From Zhihengliuella halotolerans (GTDB lineage Bacteria > Actinomycetota > Actinomycetes > Actinomycetales > Micrococcaceae): a stretch of DNA of 64,000 nt. Below the pieces are notes generated by a model, which was given only the letters and a program-made list of their open reading frames with translations, made no database searches and was not told where the DNA came from. The stretch is from the NCBI RefSeq assembly GCF_004217565.1, contig NZ_SHLA01000001.1, positions 1,612,001-1,676,000 on the forward strand, written 5' to 3'. The position numbers were made by a program, and so were the translations under genes. Below, one piece after another: positions 1 to 9,401 of this stretch (its first letter is position 1; the number at the start of each line of letters is the position of its first letter).

Positions 1-698
1 GCCCGAGTGCCCTCCGGCGACCGCAGGTAGTAGGCCCGCGACTTGGCCAGCTCGATCAGGAACTCGGCAGTCACGGACTGCGTCCAGTGCTCCTCGTGCC
101 GATCCCACACGCCGAGCCCCTCGCCCTTGGCCGGCTCAAACTCGGGCCGGTGCACGTCGCCGGCGTGCATGATGCGCGCCAGCCGGTGCACCCACGGCAC
201 CGTCACGTCGAGCTGATTCCAGACGAGCCCGAGGCCGGGGCGCCGCTCCCCCGCCGTCGGGCGAAGCAGCCTCAGGGCCTCGGCGGTAGCGGCCGTGGGA
301 TCCACCCAGTGCCACGCCTGGGCGCACACGACGACGTCGCAGCTCGCCGCGGGAAGTCCCGTCGCCTCCGCGCCGGCGCGCACGCGCCGGACGGCCGGCA
401 GCTTGGCGCCGAGGGCTTCCAACATGCCGGCAGAGGGGTCGACCGCGGTCACGACCGCGCCGCGCGCGATGAGCTGGGCGGTGAGGATCCCCGTGCCCGC
501 ACCCACCTCGACAACGTCGAGCCCGGCGGCGGGCGCCCCCGTCCGCCCGGCGAGCAGGAAGTCGACCGCGGCGTCCGGGTACCCGGGACGGACGCGGTCG
601 TAGTGCGCGGCGCCTGCGTCGAAGGCCTCGCCGTGTTCGGGGCGGACGCTCGGTGCCCGCGCGGGCAGATTCGGGATCGGACGGTCCGGGACGCTCAT
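1..698 (-). CDS. Class I SAM-dependent methyltransferase (3' part lies outside the window)
   Basis: The reading frame starts at ATG (CAT at 696-698) and is still open at base 1, so the C-terminus is missing. The N-terminal part reads as a Rossmann-type methyltransferase: an entry segment with AHYDRVRPGYPDAAVDFLL, then the glycine-rich SAM-binding motif I (VEVGAGTGILT) near residues 55-65, an acidic residue at the end of strand 2 (AVDPSAGMLEAL), and a CDVVVCAQAWHWVD motif IV near residue 105. This pattern is that of the UbiE/Methyltransf_11 superfamily of small-molecule methyltransferases. The substrate cannot be told from the sequence. It sits just downstream of ribF in the same orientation, with only 7 bases between them, so it may be cotranscribed. 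Confidence 0.85.
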   Translation of the reverse strand, partial: MSVPDRPIPNLPARAPSVRPEHGEAFDAGAAHYDRVRPGYPDAAVDFLLAGRTGAPAAGLDVVEVGAGTGILTAQLIARGAVVTAVDPSAGMLEALGAKLPAVRRVRAGAEATGLPAASCDVVVCAQAWHWVDPTAATAEALRLLRPTAGERRPGLGLVWNQLDVTVPWVHRLARIMHAGDVHRPEFEPAKGEGLGVWDRHEEHWTQSVTAEFLIELAKSRAYYLRSPEGTR

Positions 699-705
699 GA
701 TCGCG

Positions 706-1665
706 CTAAGCGGCGGACGCGTCAGCGGTGAGGATCGTGCGGGCCTTCGCGACGTCGTCGTTCATTTGGGTGATGAGCGATTCGACCCCGTTGTAGGCGA
801 CCATCGGGCGCAGCCGCTCGACAAACTCGACGACGACCTGCTGCCCGTACAGATCGAAATCCTCGACGCTCTCGTCGGGGCGGTCGATGACGTGGGACTC
901 GACCTGGCGGGAGACGCCCACGAACGTGGGGTTGGTGCCGACCGAGATCGCCGAGGGCCAGCGGGTGCCGGCGGCGTCGACGAGCCAGCCGGCGTAGACG
1001 CCGTCGGCCGGGATGATGCCCGTGGACTCGGGTGAGAGGTTCGCGGTCGGGAAGCCGAGTTCGCGGCCGCGCGCGGCGCCGTGCACGACCTCTCCGCGCA
1101 TGCGGTGCGGGCGGCCGAGCACTTCGGCGGCGGTCGAGACGTCGCCGGCGTGCAGCGCCTCGCGGATCCAGGTGGAGGACCAGCGGCGGTCGTGGCCGAC
1201 GTCGTCGATGCCGACGACGTCGAACCCGTAGCGCCGACCGAGCTCGACCATGGTCTCGAAGTCGCCGTGGTTGCCGGCGCCGAAGCGCACGTCATGCCCG
1301 ATGACGACGGCACACGCCTTGAGCTTCTCCACGATGATGCGGCGGACGAACTCCTCGGCCGTCGACCGGGCGAAATCGAGGGTGTAGTTGATCGTCAGGA
1401 GTGCGTCGAGGCCGGACTCGGCGATGAGCTGGACCCGATCGGTCAGGCCCGTAATGAGGTGCATGCCGCTTTCCGGCGCGTGAACCTGACGCGGGTGCGG
1501 ATCGAAAGTGATGGCGACCGAGCTGGCGCCGCGACCGCGGCCCTCGTCGACCAGCTGCTGCAGGACGGCCTGGTGCCCGCGGTGCACACCGTCGAAGTTA
1601 CCGATGGTCACGACGGCGGGTCCGAACCCGGCTGGTACGGCGTCGATGCCAGTCCAGTGCTGCAC
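706..1665 (-). CDS. ribF: Bifunctional riboflavin kinase / FAD synthetase
   Basis: The protein makes FMN and then FAD from riboflavin and ATP in the cytoplasm. The N-terminal adenylyltransferase domain shows the nucleotide-binding motif GNFDGVHRGH at residues 22-31. The C-terminal half carries the riboflavin kinase domain, with GRELGFPTANL as the flavin/ATP-binding signature and a following GVYAGW segment. I chose the GTG at 1663-1665 because AAGGAG precedes it by a good spacing and the product (319 aa) begins VQHWTGIDAV, as RibF proteins do. An in-frame ATG further upstream gives an N-terminus with no family counterpart. The gene lies at the end of the infB-rbfA-truB cluster, a common place for ribF in bacteria. 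Confidence 0.96.
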   Translation of the reverse strand: MQHWTGIDAVPAGFGPAVVTIGNFDGVHRGHQAVLQQLVDEGRGRGASSVAITFDPHPRQVHAPESGMHLITGLTDRVQLIAESGLDALLTINYTLDFARSTAEEFVRRIIVEKLKACAVVIGHDVRFGAGNHGDFETMVELGRRYGFDVVGIDDVGHDRRWSSTWIREALHAGDVSTAAEVLGRPHRMRGEVVHGAARGRELGFPTANLSPESTGIIPADGVYAGWLVDAAGTRWPSAISVGTNPTFVGVSRQVESHVIDRPDESVEDFDLYGQQVVVEFVERLRPMVAYNGVESLITQMNDDVAKARTILTADASAA

Positions 1666-1751
1666 GTTTCTCCTTCGATTGCGAAGCTCTGCGGTGGCCG
1701 CTTGGGCTGCCACCGACTCTAGTATGGCCGGAACCCGACCGGGGCGCGGGC

Positions 1752-2183
1752 TCAGGCCTGCGGCTTCTCCGCCCCGCCGAGTACGGGCTCAGCGGGGACC
1801 GGGCGGTGCCGGAACAGCCACCACAACCCGATGATCGGCAGCAGCAATGGGATGTAGCCGTAGCCGTCGCCGAAGTGCGACCAGACAGCCGGGTGGGCGA
1901 AGAGCTGGGGCACCGCGAAGCTGAGCGTACCGACCACGAGCACGCCGACGAGCTCGAAAGCGACGGCGGCCGTGGACAGCGCCCAGCTGCCCTTCTTCTT
2001 CGAGGCGAGGGCGAAAGTCGCCACGATGTAGACGACGGCGGCCAGCGCCGAGAGCAGGTACGCGACGGGTGCGGCGTCGAAGTCCGTGGCGATCTGGTAG
2101 CCGGCCCGCGCGGATGCTGAGAGGGCGAAGACTCCGTAGACGGCGATGACGATGCGCCCGAGTCCGGTCTGTCGCTGGTTCAT
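1752..2183 (-). CDS. Small four-helix membrane protein, function unknown
   Basis: A 143-aa integral membrane protein. Four hydrophobic stretches can be read, roughly at residues 10-28, 40-60, 68-92 and 108-126, followed by a short polar tail (RHRPVPAEPVLGGAEKPQA). There are no enzyme motifs. The start ATG overlaps the stop of the preceding membrane-protein gene by four bases (ATGA), so the two are translationally coupled and probably work together. I do not recognise the family well enough to name it. Similar pairs of small membrane proteins occur beside truB/ribF in Micrococcaceae, but that is recollection rather than something visible here. Confidence 0.8.
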   Translation of the reverse strand: MNQRQTGLGRIVIAVYGVFALSASARAGYQIATDFDAAPVAYLLSALAAVVYIVATFALASKKKGSWALSTAAVAFELVGVLVVGTLSFAVPQLFAHPAVWSHFGDGYGYIPLLLPIIGLWWLFRHRPVPAEPVLGGAEKPQA

Positions 2184-2554
2184 GCGAACACCCCTCCCTG
2201 CCAGATCTGCTCCATCCGCACGAGCATGACGAAGACCGTCGCGCCGACGGCTGCGAGGACCAGATTAGACCACCGGGTCTTGTCGGTGACGGCCCACCAG
2301 AAGGCAGCGACGGGGACGATGAGAGCTGTGAAGACGTAGCCCCAGAACTCCCAGGCCTCGCCGACGAGCGCCTCTCCCCCCAGCTGCCGGGCGGCGGCGG
2401 CGATCGAATAGACGATCAGGAAGAGTTCGACGGCGGCGACGGACAGGATCGCGACGTCGTCCGGGTGGTTGCGGAAGATCGTCGCGATCACGGAGATCAC
2501 GACCGAGGCCAGGCACACGAGGGCGCCCGCGATGAAGAATCCTGAGGCGATCAC
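2180..2554 (-). CDS. Small membrane protein, function unknown (partner of the next gene)
   Basis: A 124-aa protein starting at GTG (CAC at 2552-2554). It has four predicted hydrophobic helices: residues 3-27, 36-56, 68-88 and 97-113. It carries no recognisable catalytic or binding motif. Its stop codon overlaps the start of the downstream membrane protein by four bases, which ties the two genes into one unit. The gene lies 60 bases after truB on the same strand, so it may be the tail of the rbfA-truB transcript. No strong ribosome-binding site precedes the GTG, so the start is less certain than the frame. Confidence 0.75.
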   Translation of the reverse strand: MIASGFFIAGALVCLASVVISVIATIFRNHPDDVAILSVAAVELFLIVYSIAAAARQLGGEALVGEAWEFWGYVFTALIVPVAAFWWAVTDKTRWSNLVLAAVGATVFVMLVRMEQIWQGGVFA

Positions 2555-2614
2555 GGTTTCGGGTTCAGCTCTCTTTCGAGGACGTGCGTCGGGTGGGGTG
2601 CTAGGAGCCGGCGG

Positions 2615-3538
2615 TCAGGAGGCGGCGAAGACGATCTCGGGCCGAGCCGCCTCGCCCTTGTTTTTCAGGAGCGCGACGACGGTGCCGTCCGGGGCAACGG
2701 CCGCGACGATCGCGTCGGTCTCGTTGGGCTCGATCCGGCGTCCGAAGGACAGCTCTGCGGCTTCGTGCTCCGTGAGTCGGCGGTTCGGGAAGAGCGCGCG
2801 GGCCGCGGTGTCGAGGTCGACCATCCCGAACTCTTCACTCAACTCCTCGATCGTGCGTGCCACATCGAGGCCGTAGGGGCCCACCAGGGTGCGCCGCAGG
2901 GCGGTCAGATGTCCTCCGACGCCGAGGTCCTCGCCGAGATCGCGGGCGAGGGCGCGGATATAGGTGCCGGAGGAGCACTCGACGGTAACGTCAACGTCGA
3001 TGATCTTCCCGCCCTGCAGCCGGCGGACGTCGTGCACGTCGAATCGGCCGACCGTCACCGGCCGCGCCTCGAGCTCGACGTTTTCGCCCTTGCGCACGCG
3101 CGCGTAGGAGCGCTCGCCTCCGACCTTGATGGCGCTGACCGCCGAAGGGACTTGCATGATGTCGCCGGTGAGCTTCGCGACGGCGTCCGCGACGGACTCG
3201 GGAGTCACGGCCGCGGCGATGCGCTGCTGCACGAGCTCCCCCTCGGCGTCATCGGTGATCGTGCTCTGGCCGAGCCGGATCGTCGCCTCATAGGTCTTGT
3301 CCACGCCGACGATGTAGGTCAGCAGGCGGGTCGCCTTGTTCACGCCGACGACGAGCACGCCCGTCGCCATGGGGTCCAGCGTCCCGGCGTGGCCCACCTT
3401 CCGGGTGCCGGCGAGACGCCGCATCCGGCCGACGACGTCGTGGCTCGTCCAGCCCTTGGGCTTGTCCACAACGACGAGGCCGGACGCGGTGTTCGTCACC
3501 CGCGCGTTACCGCCGGTGCTCTCGCGCTTGCCCGTCAC
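2615..3538 (-). CDS. truB: tRNA pseudouridine(55) synthase
   Basis: TruB converts U55 of the T-psi-C loop of elongator tRNAs to pseudouridine. The catalytic aspartate lies in GHAGTLDPMATGVLVVG near residues 50-66, and the preceding VVVDKPKGWTSHDVVGRMR is the family's N-terminal signature. The RALARDLGEDLGVGGHLTALRR segment near residue 200 is also typical. The length of 307 aa is normal for the family. Translation begins at a GTG that overlaps the rbfA stop codon (GTGA), so the gene is coupled to rbfA. The rbfA-truB pair downstream of infB is one of the most conserved bacterial gene orders. Confidence 0.97.
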   Translation of the reverse strand: MTGKRESTGGNARVTNTASGLVVVDKPKGWTSHDVVGRMRRLAGTRKVGHAGTLDPMATGVLVVGVNKATRLLTYIVGVDKTYEATIRLGQSTITDDAEGELVQQRIAAAVTPESVADAVAKLTGDIMQVPSAVSAIKVGGERSYARVRKGENVELEARPVTVGRFDVHDVRRLQGGKIIDVDVTVECSSGTYIRALARDLGEDLGVGGHLTALRRTLVGPYGLDVARTIEELSEEFGMVDLDTAARALFPNRRLTEHEAAELSFGRRIEPNETDAIVAAVAPDGTVVALLKNKGEAARPEIVFAAS

Positions 3539-4023
3539 GCCCGCGGTTCCTCCGTGGGCTCCTCGTCGAAGTCCTCGTCGAGGTCCGCGTCGAGGTCGTC
3601 TTCGTCAACGGCCTTCTTGTAGGGGTCGGCGTCGCCAGCGAAGGCGGCGCCCTCGGCGAGTGCGGCCACCTCGGCGTCGCGCGCCTTGGCCTTGCGCAGG
3701 ACGTCCTCCAGGTGCGAGGCGTTCACGGGAACCTCGTCGGGGACGAACTCGAGCGTCGGGGTCAGCCGGATCGTCAGGTTGCGTCCGACCTCCTTGCGGA
3801 GCACGCCCCGTGCCTTCTCGAGGGCGCGGGCGGCGTCCTCCTTGGCCGTCTCGTCGCCGAAGACCGTGTAGTACACGGTGGCCTGCTGCAGGTCGGACGT
3901 GACGCGGGCGTCGGTGACGGTGACGGCCTCGACGCGCGGGTCCTTGACGACACGGCCGAGCGCCTGAGCGACGACGACTTTGATGCGCTGCGCCAGACGG
4001 GCTGCGCGTGCCTGATCAGCCAT
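3535..4023 (-). CDS. rbfA: 30S ribosome-binding factor
   Basis: RbfA binds the 30S subunit during late 16S rRNA maturation. The KH-like fold is visible as RIKVVVAQALGRVVKDPRV at residues 13-31, followed by VTVTDARVTSDLQQATVYYTVFG and LRKEVGRNLTIRLTPTLEFVPDE. The protein is 162 aa, somewhat long because of an acidic, low-complexity C-terminal tail (residues ~135-160, rich in D and E), which is common in actinobacterial RbfA. The ATG is preceded by a strong AAGGAGG. It overlaps truB by four bases. A hairpin lies between infB and this gene (see 4076-4109). Confidence 0.96.
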   Translation of the reverse strand: MADQARAARLAQRIKVVVAQALGRVVKDPRVEAVTVTDARVTSDLQQATVYYTVFGDETAKEDAARALEKARGVLRKEVGRNLTIRLTPTLEFVPDEVPVNASHLEDVLRKAKARDAEVAALAEGAAFAGDADPYKKAVDEDDLDADLDEDFDEEPTEEPRA

Positions 4024-4075
4024 GGTGGCCTCCTTGGAATTCTGAAGCTGAGTAGAACGTATCAGTTGAGCCGAC

Positions 4076-4109
4076 GACGGCGGGCACCCTGCTGTCGGTG
4101 CCCGCCGTC
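4076..4109 (-). terminator. Strong hairpin between infB and rbfA
   Basis: A perfect 13-bp stem (GACGGCGGGCACC at 4076-4088 pairs with 4097-4109) with an 8-nt loop lies 18 bases after the infB stop codon and before the rbfA ribosome-binding site. No run of U follows the stem on the minus strand, so it may act as a weak terminator, an attenuator or an mRNA 3'-end stabiliser rather than a full stop. Confidence 0.6.
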
Positions 4110-4127
4110 ATCGTGAGTGCGCGTCGA

Positions 4128-6983
4128 TCAGACGCGCGGCTTCTCCTGCATCTCGAAGGTCTCGATCATGTCGCCTTCCTTGATGTCGTTGAAGGAGCCG
4201 AGGCCGATACCGCACTCGTAGTCCGTGCGGACCTCGGTGGCGTCGTCCTTGAATCGCTTGAGCGAGTCGATGGTCAGCTTGTCCGCCACAACCTTGCCGT
4301 CGCGCACGAGGCGCGCCTTGGTGTTGCGCCGGATGATGCCCGAGCGCACGATCGAACCGGCGATGTTGCCCCACTTGGACGAGCGGAAGACCTCGCGGAC
4401 TTCGGCCGTTCCGAGCTGGACTTCCTCGTACTCCGGCTTGAGCATGCCCTTGAGGGCGTTCTCGATATCGTCGAGCGCCGCGTAGATGACCGAGTAGAAG
4501 CGCATGTCGACGCCCTCCTTGTCGGCCAGCTCCTGCACGCGCTCCGCCGGGCGGACGTTGAAGCCGATGATGATCGCGTCGTCGACCGTCGCGAGGTTGA
4601 CGTCGTTCTGGGTGATGGCACCCACGCCGCGGTGAATCACGCGCAGCTGGACGTCGTCGCCCACGTCGATCTTGAGCAGCGAGTCCTCGAGCGCCTCGAC
4701 CGCACCGGAAACGTCACCCTTGAGGATGAGGTTGAGGGTGTCGATCTTGCCCTCGGCCACAGCCTGGTCGAAGTCCTCGAGCGTGATGCGCTTGCGGCGC
4801 TTGGCCAGTGCGGCGTTGCGGTCCGCTGCCTCGCGCTTCTCGGCGATCTGGCGAGCCGTGCGCTCGTCCTCGGTGACGAGGAACGTGTCGCCGGCGCGGG
4901 GCACCGTCGACAGACCCAGCACCTGGACGGGACGGGACGGCAGCGCCACGTCGAGAGCTTCGCCGTTCTCGTTGAACATCGCACGCACGCGGCCGTGGCC
5001 GTGGCCCGCGACGATCGTGTCACCGACCGCGAGGGTACCGGACTGCACCAGGACGGTCGCGACGGCGCCGCGACCCTTGTCCAGGTTGGCCTCGATCGCG
5101 ATACCGCGAGCGTTCTTGTCCGGGTTGGCGCGCAGGTCCAGCGCGGCGTCGGCCGTCAGCAGCACGGCTTCGAGGAGTTCATCGATGCCGTCGCGACGGA
5201 GCGCCGAGACCGGCATGAACATGGTCTCGCCGCCGTACTCCTCCGGCACCAGTCCGTACTCGGCCAGCTGGCCCTTGACCTTGTCCGGGTTCGCACCCTC
5301 TTTATCGATCTTGTTGACCGCGACGACAACCGGCACGTTGGCCGCGAGGGCGTGGTTGAGCGCCTCGATCGTCTGCGGCATCACGCCGTCGTCCGCGGCG
5401 ACCACGAGCACGGCGATGTCCGTGACCTTGGCACCACGGGCGCGCATGGCCGTGAAGGCCTCGTGACCGGGAGTATCGATGAACGTGATTGCGCGGTCTT
5501 CACCCTCGTGCTCGGTGTGCACCTGGTACGCACCGATGTGCTGGGTGATGCCGCCGGCTTCGCCTTCGAGCACGTTCGTCTTACGGATCGCATCCAGCAA
5601 GCGCGTCTTACCGTGGTCGACGTGACCCATGACCGTGACCACCGGAGGACGAGCCTCAAGCATCTCTTCGGTCTCGGCGTCGAGCTCGCCATCGATGTCG
5701 ATGTCGAACGCCTCGAGCAGCTCGCGCTCCTCGTCCTCCGGGGAGACGACCTGAACCTTGTAGCCCAGTTCCGCGCCGAGCAACTCGAAGGTCGCCTCGT
5801 CGAGGGACTGCGTGGCCGTCGCCATCTCGCCGAGGGTCATCAGGACCGTGACGAGGGCCGCCGGGTTGGCGTTGATCTTCTCAGCGAAGTCGGCAACCGA
5901 GGCGCCGCGGCGCAGACGGACGACAGTGTTGCCGTCGCCCTTCGGGACGGTGACGCCGCCGAAGTTGCGCTCGTTCTGCTGCTCGAATTCCTGACGCTTC
6001 GCGCGCTTCGACTTGCGCTGCTTGCCGCGCGAACCGCCCTTGCCGAAGGCACCGGCCGTTCCGCCGCGACCACGGCCACCGCCACGGAAGCCGCCGGGAC
6101 CACCGCCGGGCGCGCCGCCCGGACGACCCGGTCCTCCGCCACCCGGACGGCCGCCGCCGCCGGGGCGACCGCCTCCGCCGGGAGCCGGTGCCGGACGCTG
6201 CTGAGGCATCATGTTCGGGTTCGGACGGCCTCCGCCCGCTCCGCCGGTTCCGCCCGGACGCGGAGCTGCCGGACGCGGACCGCCCGCTCCCGGTGCGCCA
6301 CCCGGACGCGGAGCGCCCGGACGCGGACCGCCGGCGCCTGCTGCGCCACCTGGGCGCGGTGCGCCCTGGGCGCCGGCCGGACGGTTGCCACCGGGACGAC
6401 CGCCGCCGTCACGCGAGCGCATGCCCTGCTGCGACGAGAACGGATTGTTGCCCGGACGCGGGCCGCCGCTGCGGCCTCCACCGGGACGACCGCCGCCGTC
6501 GCGCGAGCGCATGCCCTGCTGCGAGGAGAAAGGGTTGTTGCCCGGACGCGGTGCGCCCGGCTTGGGTGCGCCGGGCTTCGGGGCACCGGGCTTGGGCGCT
6601 CCCGGACGCGCTGCGTCGCCGCTGGGGGCCGGCTTCGAGGCCTCGCGGGCCTCGGACGGAGCCGGTGCCGGTGCTGCCGGCTTGGATTCCTCCGGCGCAG
6701 GCGCGGGGGCCTCCGCCTTCGCGGACGGCTTCGGTGCGGGCTTGGGGCCCGGCTTGATGCCTGTCGAGGGCTTGGGTGCGGCGGTGCCAGCCGGCTTAGC
6801 CGACTTCTCCGCTGCTGCGCCACCCGCGTTCGGGTAGGCGCTGCGTAGCTTCTTGACTACGGGGGGCTCGATGGTCGAGGAGGCAGAACGAACGAATTCG
6901 CCCATTTCCTGCAACTTCGAGAGGGCTTCCTTGGAAGGAATTCCGAGCTCTTTCGCGAGCTCGTGTACGCGGACCTTGGCCAC
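4128..6983 (-). CDS. infB: Translation initiation factor IF-2
   Basis: IF-2 is the GTPase that places initiator tRNA on the 30S subunit. A GTG start (CAC at 6981-6983) after AGGAGAAAT gives a 951-aa protein beginning [21 protein letters not shown], the standard IF2_N domain. Residues ~60-330 are a Gly/Pro/Arg/Lys-rich low-complexity linker with internal repeats. The G domain follows: G1 GHVDHGKT near residue 454, G3 DTPGHEAF near 503 and G4 NKID near 557. Domains 2-4 complete the C-terminus (for example [15 protein letters not shown]). It follows ylxR on the same strand, with about 160 noncoding bases between them. Confidence 0.98.
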   Translation of the reverse strand: MAKVRVHELAKELGIPSKEALSKLQEMGEFVRSASSTIEPPVVKKLRSAYPNAGGAAAEKSAKPAGTAAPKPSTGIKPGPKPAPKPSAKAEAPAPAPEESKPAAPAPAPSEAREASKPAPSGDAARPGAPKPGAPKPGAPKPGAPRPGNNPFSSQQGMRSRDGGGRPGGGRSGGPRPGNNPFSSQQGMRSRDGGGRPGGNRPAGAQGAPRPGGAAGAGGPRPGAPRPGGAPGAGGPRPAAPRPGGTGGAGGGRPNPNMMPQQRPAPAPGGGGRPGGGGRPGGGGPGRPGGAPGGGPGGFRGGGRGRGGTAGAFGKGGSRGKQRKSKRAKRQEFEQQNERNFGGVTVPKGDGNTVVRLRRGASVADFAEKINANPAALVTVLMTLGEMATATQSLDEATFELLGAELGYKVQVVSPEDEERELLEAFDIDIDGELDAETEEMLEARPPVVTVMGHVDHGKTRLLDAIRKTNVLEGEAGGITQHIGAYQVHTEHEGEDRAITFIDTPGHEAFTAMRARGAKVTDIAVLVVAADDGVMPQTIEALNHALAANVPVVVAVNKIDKEGANPDKVKGQLAEYGLVPEEYGGETMFMPVSALRRDGIDELLEAVLLTADAALDLRANPDKNARGIAIEANLDKGRGAVATVLVQSGTLAVGDTIVAGHGHGRVRAMFNENGEALDVALPSRPVQVLGLSTVPRAGDTFLVTEDERTARQIAEKREAADRNAALAKRRKRITLEDFDQAVAEGKIDTLNLILKGDVSGAVEALEDSLLKIDVGDDVQLRVIHRGVGAITQNDVNLATVDDAIIIGFNVRPAERVQELADKEGVDMRFYSVIYAALDDIENALKGMLKPEYEEVQLGTAEVREVFRSSKWGNIAGSIVRSGIIRRNTKARLVRDGKVVADKLTIDSLKRFKDDATEVRTDYECGIGLGSFNDIKEGDMIETFEMQEKPRV
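6388..6551 (-). repeat. In-frame tandem-type duplication inside infB
   Basis: A 74-base segment at 6388-6461 recurs at 6478-6551 with only a few mismatches. The offset is exactly 90 bases, so the reading frame is kept. At the protein level it duplicates a stretch containing [20 protein letters not shown] in the IF-2 linker. Next to it, 6550-6610 encodes a short array of the tetrapeptide GAPK. Confidence 0.9.
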
Positions 6984-7145
6984 ATTTCTCCTGTCTCGGT
7001 CCGCCCCTCGCACGTTAAAGTTGCTAGGAGTGAACCGTCATGTTCTTACGTCTGCGGTGCGCGCCAAATGACGGCACACCTGCTGCGGCGCATAACTTTT
7101 GCTTCATAGCTAGGCGCTCATCGCTTGCCACTCATCGGGTTTCCA

Positions 7146-7475
7146 TCAGATTTCTGACCCGCTTTCAGGTTGAACGGTTACGTCGGCGCGTTCACGAGCC
7201 GTGAACGCGTCGATGGCCGCTGAGATCGTCTCGTCGGCGGGCATGCGGACCTGGGCTCGAAAAGCCCGGGAGAATGCCCGTTTCCGGACGACCGTGGCGG
7301 CGCACTCCGGCCGCGGGTGCATCCATGCACCACGCCCGGACTTGCGTCGTCGTGGATCCGGGACGACAGACTTTCCGTCGTCGTCCTGGGTCAACGCCCA
7401 ACGCAGCAGCGAGGACTGATCGTCTACCTGCCTGCATCCGATGCACGTCCGCTGCGGGCCTTCGACCTCGCTCAC
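7146..7475 (-). CDS. ylxR: YlxR family RNA-binding protein
   Basis: This small basic protein belongs to the YlxR (DUF448) family, usually encoded between nusA and infB. The fold signature is clear: RTCIGCRQVDDQSSLLRW near residues 10-27, then a conserved SGRGAWMHPRPEC motif near residues 50-62 and a basic AFSRAFRAQV helix. I chose the GTG at 7473-7475 because GGAG lies six bases upstream. An in-frame ATG four codons earlier has its Shine-Dalgarno directly abutting it and is less likely. The predicted length is 109 aa. No ylxQ (L7Ae-like) gene follows, as is usual in actinobacteria. Confidence 0.88.
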   Translation of the reverse strand: MSEVEGPQRTCIGCRQVDDQSSLLRWALTQDDDGKSVVPDPRRRKSGRGAWMHPRPECAATVVRKRAFSRAFRAQVRMPADETISAAIDAFTARERADVTVQPESGSEI

Positions 7476-7565
7476 GTGACGCTCCATCCTCCGAATGCCG
7501 ACCCCGCCGCGGTCACCTGGGTGCCGCCGGCGCGTCGTTTTGACCTGCCCTGTCCGCCCCGCAGA

Positions 7566-7583
7566 ACGCGTCTCGGGACGCGT
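7566..7583 (-). other. Short GC-rich hairpin in the nusA-ylxR intergenic region
   Basis: A 7-bp stem (ACGCGTC / GACGCGT) with a 4-nt loop lies in the 219-base spacer between the ylxR start and the nusA stop. There is no U-run. It could be part of a 5' leader of the ylxR-infB transcript. Nothing else is obvious in the spacer. Confidence 0.35.
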
Positions 7584-7694
7584 AGAGAGGGCAAACCACA
7601 TACCAGTCTAGCGCTTCCGCGCCCTCCCGCGCGCCTCCCCACGCCCGAGCGCGTTCCGGGCACGGGCGGCGACGGGGGCGTCGGCGCGAGGACG

Positions 7695-8684
7695 TCAGGC
7701 CTCGGCCTGCGCGCCCGCTGCTTTCGCGTCGGAGATGATGTCGATGCGCCAGCCGGTGAGTTTCGCGGCCAGACGGGCGTTCTGCCCCTCCTTGCCGATC
7801 GCGAGCGAGAGCTGGTAGTCGGGCACGACGACGCGCGCCTGGCGCACCGACTCGTCGACGATGGTGACGGAAGACACCTTCGACGGCGAGAGCGCGGAGG
7901 CGATGAAGGTCGCCGGGTCGTCGCTGAAGTCCACGATGTCGATCTTCTCGTCGTTGAGGTCGTTCATGACCGCGCGGACGCGGGTGCCCATCTCGCCGAT
8001 GCAGGCGCCCTTCGCGTTGATGCCAGCCTTCGTGGCACGCACGGCCATCTTGGTCCGGTGGCCGGCCTCACGGGCCAGCGCGATGATCTCCACGGAGCCG
8101 TCCGCGATCTCCGGGACCTCGAGTTCGAAGAGGGCCCGCACGAGGTTCGGGTGCGTGCGCGAAAGGGTCACAGACGGACCCTTGGTGCCCTTGGCGACCG
8201 AGGTGACGTAGGCGCGCAGGCGCCCGCCGTGCGGATAGGTCTCCCCCGGCACCTGCTCGGGCGGCGGCAGCAGCGCCTCGATCTCACCGAGGTCGACCTG
8301 AACCATGTGGGGCTTGTTGCCCTGCTGGATCTGGCCGGAGACGAGCTGCCCCTCGCGGCCCTTGAAACGGCCGAGGATCTGGTCGTCTTCAGCGTCGCGC
8401 AGGCGCTGCATGATGACCTGGCGCGCCGTCGACGCGGCGACGCGACCGAAGCCCTCCGGAGTGTCGTCGAACTCGCCGACGACGGTCCCGTCCTTCTCGA
8501 TCTCCTTCGCCCAGATCGTCACATGCCCGGACTTCTCGTCCACTTCGGCGCGGGCGGCCGTGAAGGCGCCCTGCGTCTTGTGGTAAGCCGCCAGCAGGGC
8601 CTGCTCCATAGTCGGGATGACTTTCTCGAGCGAGATTCCACGCTCGCTGACCAAGAGGCGCAGCGCACTCATGTCGATGTCCAT
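7695..8684 (-). CDS. nusA: Transcription termination/antitermination factor NusA
   Basis: NusA binds RNA polymerase and nascent RNA and modulates pausing, termination and antitermination. The start at ATG 8682-8684 ([19 protein letters not shown]) fits the family. GGAGG in the end of rimP serves as its ribosome-binding site, and only one base separates the rimP stop from this start. Residues ~1-115 form the NusA N-terminal domain, ~120-195 the S1 domain ([30 protein letters not shown]), and the remainder two KH domains with [19 protein letters not shown] and [21 protein letters not shown]. The length of 329 aa is normal for actinobacteria, which lack the C-terminal acidic repeats of E. coli NusA. 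Confidence 0.97.
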   Translation of the reverse strand: MDIDMSALRLLVSERGISLEKVIPTMEQALLAAYHKTQGAFTAARAEVDEKSGHVTIWAKEIEKDGTVVGEFDDTPEGFGRVAASTARQVIMQRLRDAEDDQILGRFKGREGQLVSGQIQQGNKPHMVQVDLGEIEALLPPPEQVPGETYPHGGRLRAYVTSVAKGTKGPSVTLSRTHPNLVRALFELEVPEIADGSVEIIALAREAGHRTKMAVRATKAGINAKGACIGEMGTRVRAVMNDLNDEKIDIVDFSDDPATFIASALSPSKVSSVTIVDESVRQARVVVPDYQLSLAIGKEGQNARLAAKLTGWRIDIISDAKAAGAQAEA

Positions 8685-8685
8685 C

Positions 8686-9258
8686 TCAGGCCTCCTCTTC
8701 GTTACTGTCAACGATCGTGTCGACGATGTCCGGACCATGGTCTGGCCGGTTGAATTCCACTTCCACCTTGCCGCGGCGGATCTGCTCGAACGACAGCTCG
8801 ACCGGGTCGCCGGTCTTGGGCTTCATGCCCTTTTTCACCGGCACGTCCGGAACCAGCACGACGCCGGCCTCGCCGACCTCCGTGAGGCGACCGGTGACGT
8901 TCTCCTCGCCGGAGAGGTTGGCCGTGACTTTGCGCCCGAGGTTGCGGCGCCAGTGACGCGGCTCGGTCAGCGGGCGGCTCACACCGAAGGACGAGACCTC
9001 GAGATCGTAGGGGGCTCCCGAATCGTTCGGGTCGGCGTCCAGTGCCGTCGAAACGGACTGGGACACGGCGGCGATGGTGTCGAGGTCGACGCTCTCGGTG
9101 CCCTCCGCGTGGTCCACGACCACGTGCACGGTGGGCTGCTTGCCGGAGTAGCGGATCTCGACTTCTTCGAGGAGCAGATCGTGGGAGGCGACTGCGGGCC
9201 TCAGGTACTCCGTGAGTCGTTGGGCCTCCGCTTGGGCATCTACCGGCTTGCCGGTCAT
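8686..9258 (-). CDS. rimP: Ribosome maturation factor RimP
   Basis: RimP assists early 30S assembly. The ATG at 9256-9258 is preceded by GGGAGG four bases upstream. The frame also contains an earlier ATG four codons upstream, which lacks a good site. Family features: the N-terminal LTEYLRPAVASHDLLLEEVEI segment, VHVVVDHAEGTESVDLDTIAAVSQSVSTALDA, YDLEVSSFGVSRPLTEPRHWRRNLGR (a strongly conserved signature) and the C-terminal SH3-like domain. It is the first gene of the rimP-nusA-ylxR-infB operon. The divergent spacer to the plus-strand gene at 9402 should hold its promoter. Confidence 0.95.
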   Translation of the reverse strand: MTGKPVDAQAEAQRLTEYLRPAVASHDLLLEEVEIRYSGKQPTVHVVVDHAEGTESVDLDTIAAVSQSVSTALDADPNDSGAPYDLEVSSFGVSRPLTEPRHWRRNLGRKVTANLSGEENVTGRLTEVGEAGVVLVPDVPVKKGMKPKTGDPVELSFEQIRRGKVEVEFNRPDHGPDIVDTIVDSNEEEA

Positions 9259-9401
9259 TGTTCCTCCCACATATTCGATGTTGTGCAGACCAGACTAACC
9301 ATTTTCTTCCGCGACCGCTCGTAGCCTTCTTTCGGAAACGGTCCGTGAATCGGTCCGCGACGCGTCGAACCGGTACCCGCCGCCACGCTCATGGGAAGAT
9401 C

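Noticed and set aside
4098-6848. Long plus-strand open frame opposite infB
   Set aside because: Shadow of the IF-2 gene on the other strand; composition is repetitive and no domain is recognisable.
7014-7145. Possible small gene between ylxR and infB
   Set aside because: No frame there has a start with a ribosome-binding site and a protein-like composition; it is best regarded as the infB leader.
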